64,000 bases of DNA from positions 1-64,000 of the forward strand of contig NZ_FMZC01000005.1 in the NCBI RefSeq assembly GCF_900102625.1, in the 5' to 3' direction. Source of the stretch: Paracidovorax valerianellae (GTDB taxonomy: Bacteria > Pseudomonadota > Gammaproteobacteria > Burkholderiales > Burkholderiaceae_C). Position numbers and translations under genes: made by a program. Of the stretch, positions 63,393-64,000 are shown piece after piece. Position 1 is the first letter of the stretch. Each line of letters begins with the position of its first letter. Under the pieces are notes generated by a model. The model saw only the letters and a list, made by a program, of their open reading frames with translations, made no database searches and was not told the DNA's origin.

Positions 63393-64000
63393 TCAGGGAT
63401 TCCAGTGAAGGAAGTTGCGATAGAGCGCCAGGCCGTGCTCCGCGCTCTTTTCCGGATGGAATTGCGTGGCAAAAATATTATCGCGCGCAACGGCCGCTGC
63501 AAAGGGGCCGCCGTAGTCGGCTTCGCCCGCGCAATGCGCCGCATCCAGCGGGCGCGCGTAGAAGCTGTGCACGAAATAGAAGTAGCTCTGGTCTGGAACG
63601 CCAGCCCACACCGGGTGCACCGCACCGCCGTGGGGCATCTGGGCGACGCGGTTCCAGCCCATCTGGGGCACCTTGTAGCGGCTGCCATCGGGCTGCAGCC
63701 GGCCACCCAGGTCGAACTTGCGCACGTCGCCGTGGATCAGCGACAGGCCGGGCGTGTCGCCCTCGGCGCTGCGATCGAGCAGCATCTGCATGCCCACGCA
63801 CACGCCGAACATCGGCTTGGCCGCGGCGGCCTCCATCACCGAAGCCTGCAGACCGGATTCGCGCAGTTCGCGCATGCAGTCGGGCATGGCGCCCTGCCCT
63901 GGCAGCACGACCCGCTGCGCGGCGCGCACTTCTTCGGGGCGGGAGGTGACGACCACCGTCCACCCGGTGCCCTCGGCCGCGGCCTGAACGGCCTGCGAGA
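63393..64000 (-). CDS. hisH: Imidazole glycerol phosphate synthase, glutaminase subunit (partial)
   Basis: C-terminal ~200 residues of HisH, open to the window edge, so the start lies outside. Class-I glutamine amidotransferase features: [13 protein letters not shown], the nucleophile Cys in [19 protein letters not shown] and the His-x-Glu dyad in TQFHPEKS. It provides ammonia to HisF. Confidence 0.95.
   Translation of the reverse strand, partial: SQAVQAAAEGTGWTVVVTSRPEEVRAAQRVVLPGQGAMPDCMRELRESGLQASVMEAAAAKPMFGVCVGMQMLLDRSAEGDTPGLSLIHGDVRKFDLGGRLQPDGSRYKVPQMGWNRVAQMPHGGAVHPVWAGVPDQSYFYFVHSFYARPLDAAHCAGEADYGGPFAAAVARDNIFATQFHPEKSAEHGLALYRNFLHWNP

Overview
The window looks like the chromosome of a Comamonadaceae betaproteobacterium close to Acidovorax/Paracidovorax. 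The support is high GC (roughly two thirds by eye), the hisF-hisI-hisE / hinT / tatABC order, a tripartite tricarboxylate transporter, and several copies of a ~55-bp dispersed repeat (GGCCTCCAGCGCAAT...CTAGGG...GCTAT...ATAGCAA) of a kind I associate with this family. This assignment is an inference; no rRNA or tRNA gene was seen in the window.

Layout. 1-3.7 kb: the N-terminal part of a type VI secretion VgrG at the left edge, then sugar-acid genes (hydroxypyruvate isomerase family, SDR dehydrogenase, and a KDG-kinase that has lost its N-terminus). 3.7-10.7 kb: a sensory block with a chemoreceptor, two unusual response-regulator proteins (REC-Hpt and HTH-REC), a periplasmic solute-binding protein and a PAS histidine kinase. 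10.7-14.8 kb: a 2OG-Fe(II) dioxygenase, an NMT1-type binding protein, a nucleoside deaminase and an isolated ureD. 15-20.3 kb: two candidate T6SS effector/immunity loci, an L,D-transpeptidase-like (Tlde1-like) gene overlapping a membrane protein, and a DUF6402-like gene followed by a small membrane protein that has been tandemly duplicated together with the 3' end of tctA. 20.3-31 kb: tctAB, a GspE/PilB ATPase, a spermidine-synthase-like protein, a uracil/hypoxanthine-type glycosylase, TatD, an S1C protease, and a MoxR-DUF58-VWA operon. 31-35.5 kb: Nif3-like protein, a low-GC accessory patch with an orphan immunity-like gene, GFA protein and MHS-type transporter. 35.7-43.2 kb: DegS/DegQ-like protease, then one long minus-strand run hisF - lipoprotein - hisI - hisE - DUF4870 - patatin - hinT - tatABC. 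43.3-62.5 kb: aldose-1-epimerase-like mutarotase, DAACS symporter, galE, the complete pelABCDEFG exopolysaccharide operon, and two tandem lipoproteins with spherulin-4 (GH135-type) domains. 62.6-64 kb: hisA and the start of hisH.

How it fits together. The ~19-kb mutarotase-to-spherulin-4 block lies between hisA and hisF, which are normally adjacent, so a biofilm-polysaccharide island appears to split the histidine operon. Inside it, GalE (Cys at the hexose 'gatekeeper' position) could supply UDP-GalNAc. PelF/PelDEG would polymerise and export under c-di-GMP control through PelD, PelA would trim and deacetylate, and PelB/C would form the outer-membrane exit. The two spherulin-4 lipoproteins are plausible extra Pel-modifying hydrolases. 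This Pel/GalE/spherulin-4 module and the duplicated effector-immunity locus at 19.05-20.36 kb are the most noteworthy parts of the window.
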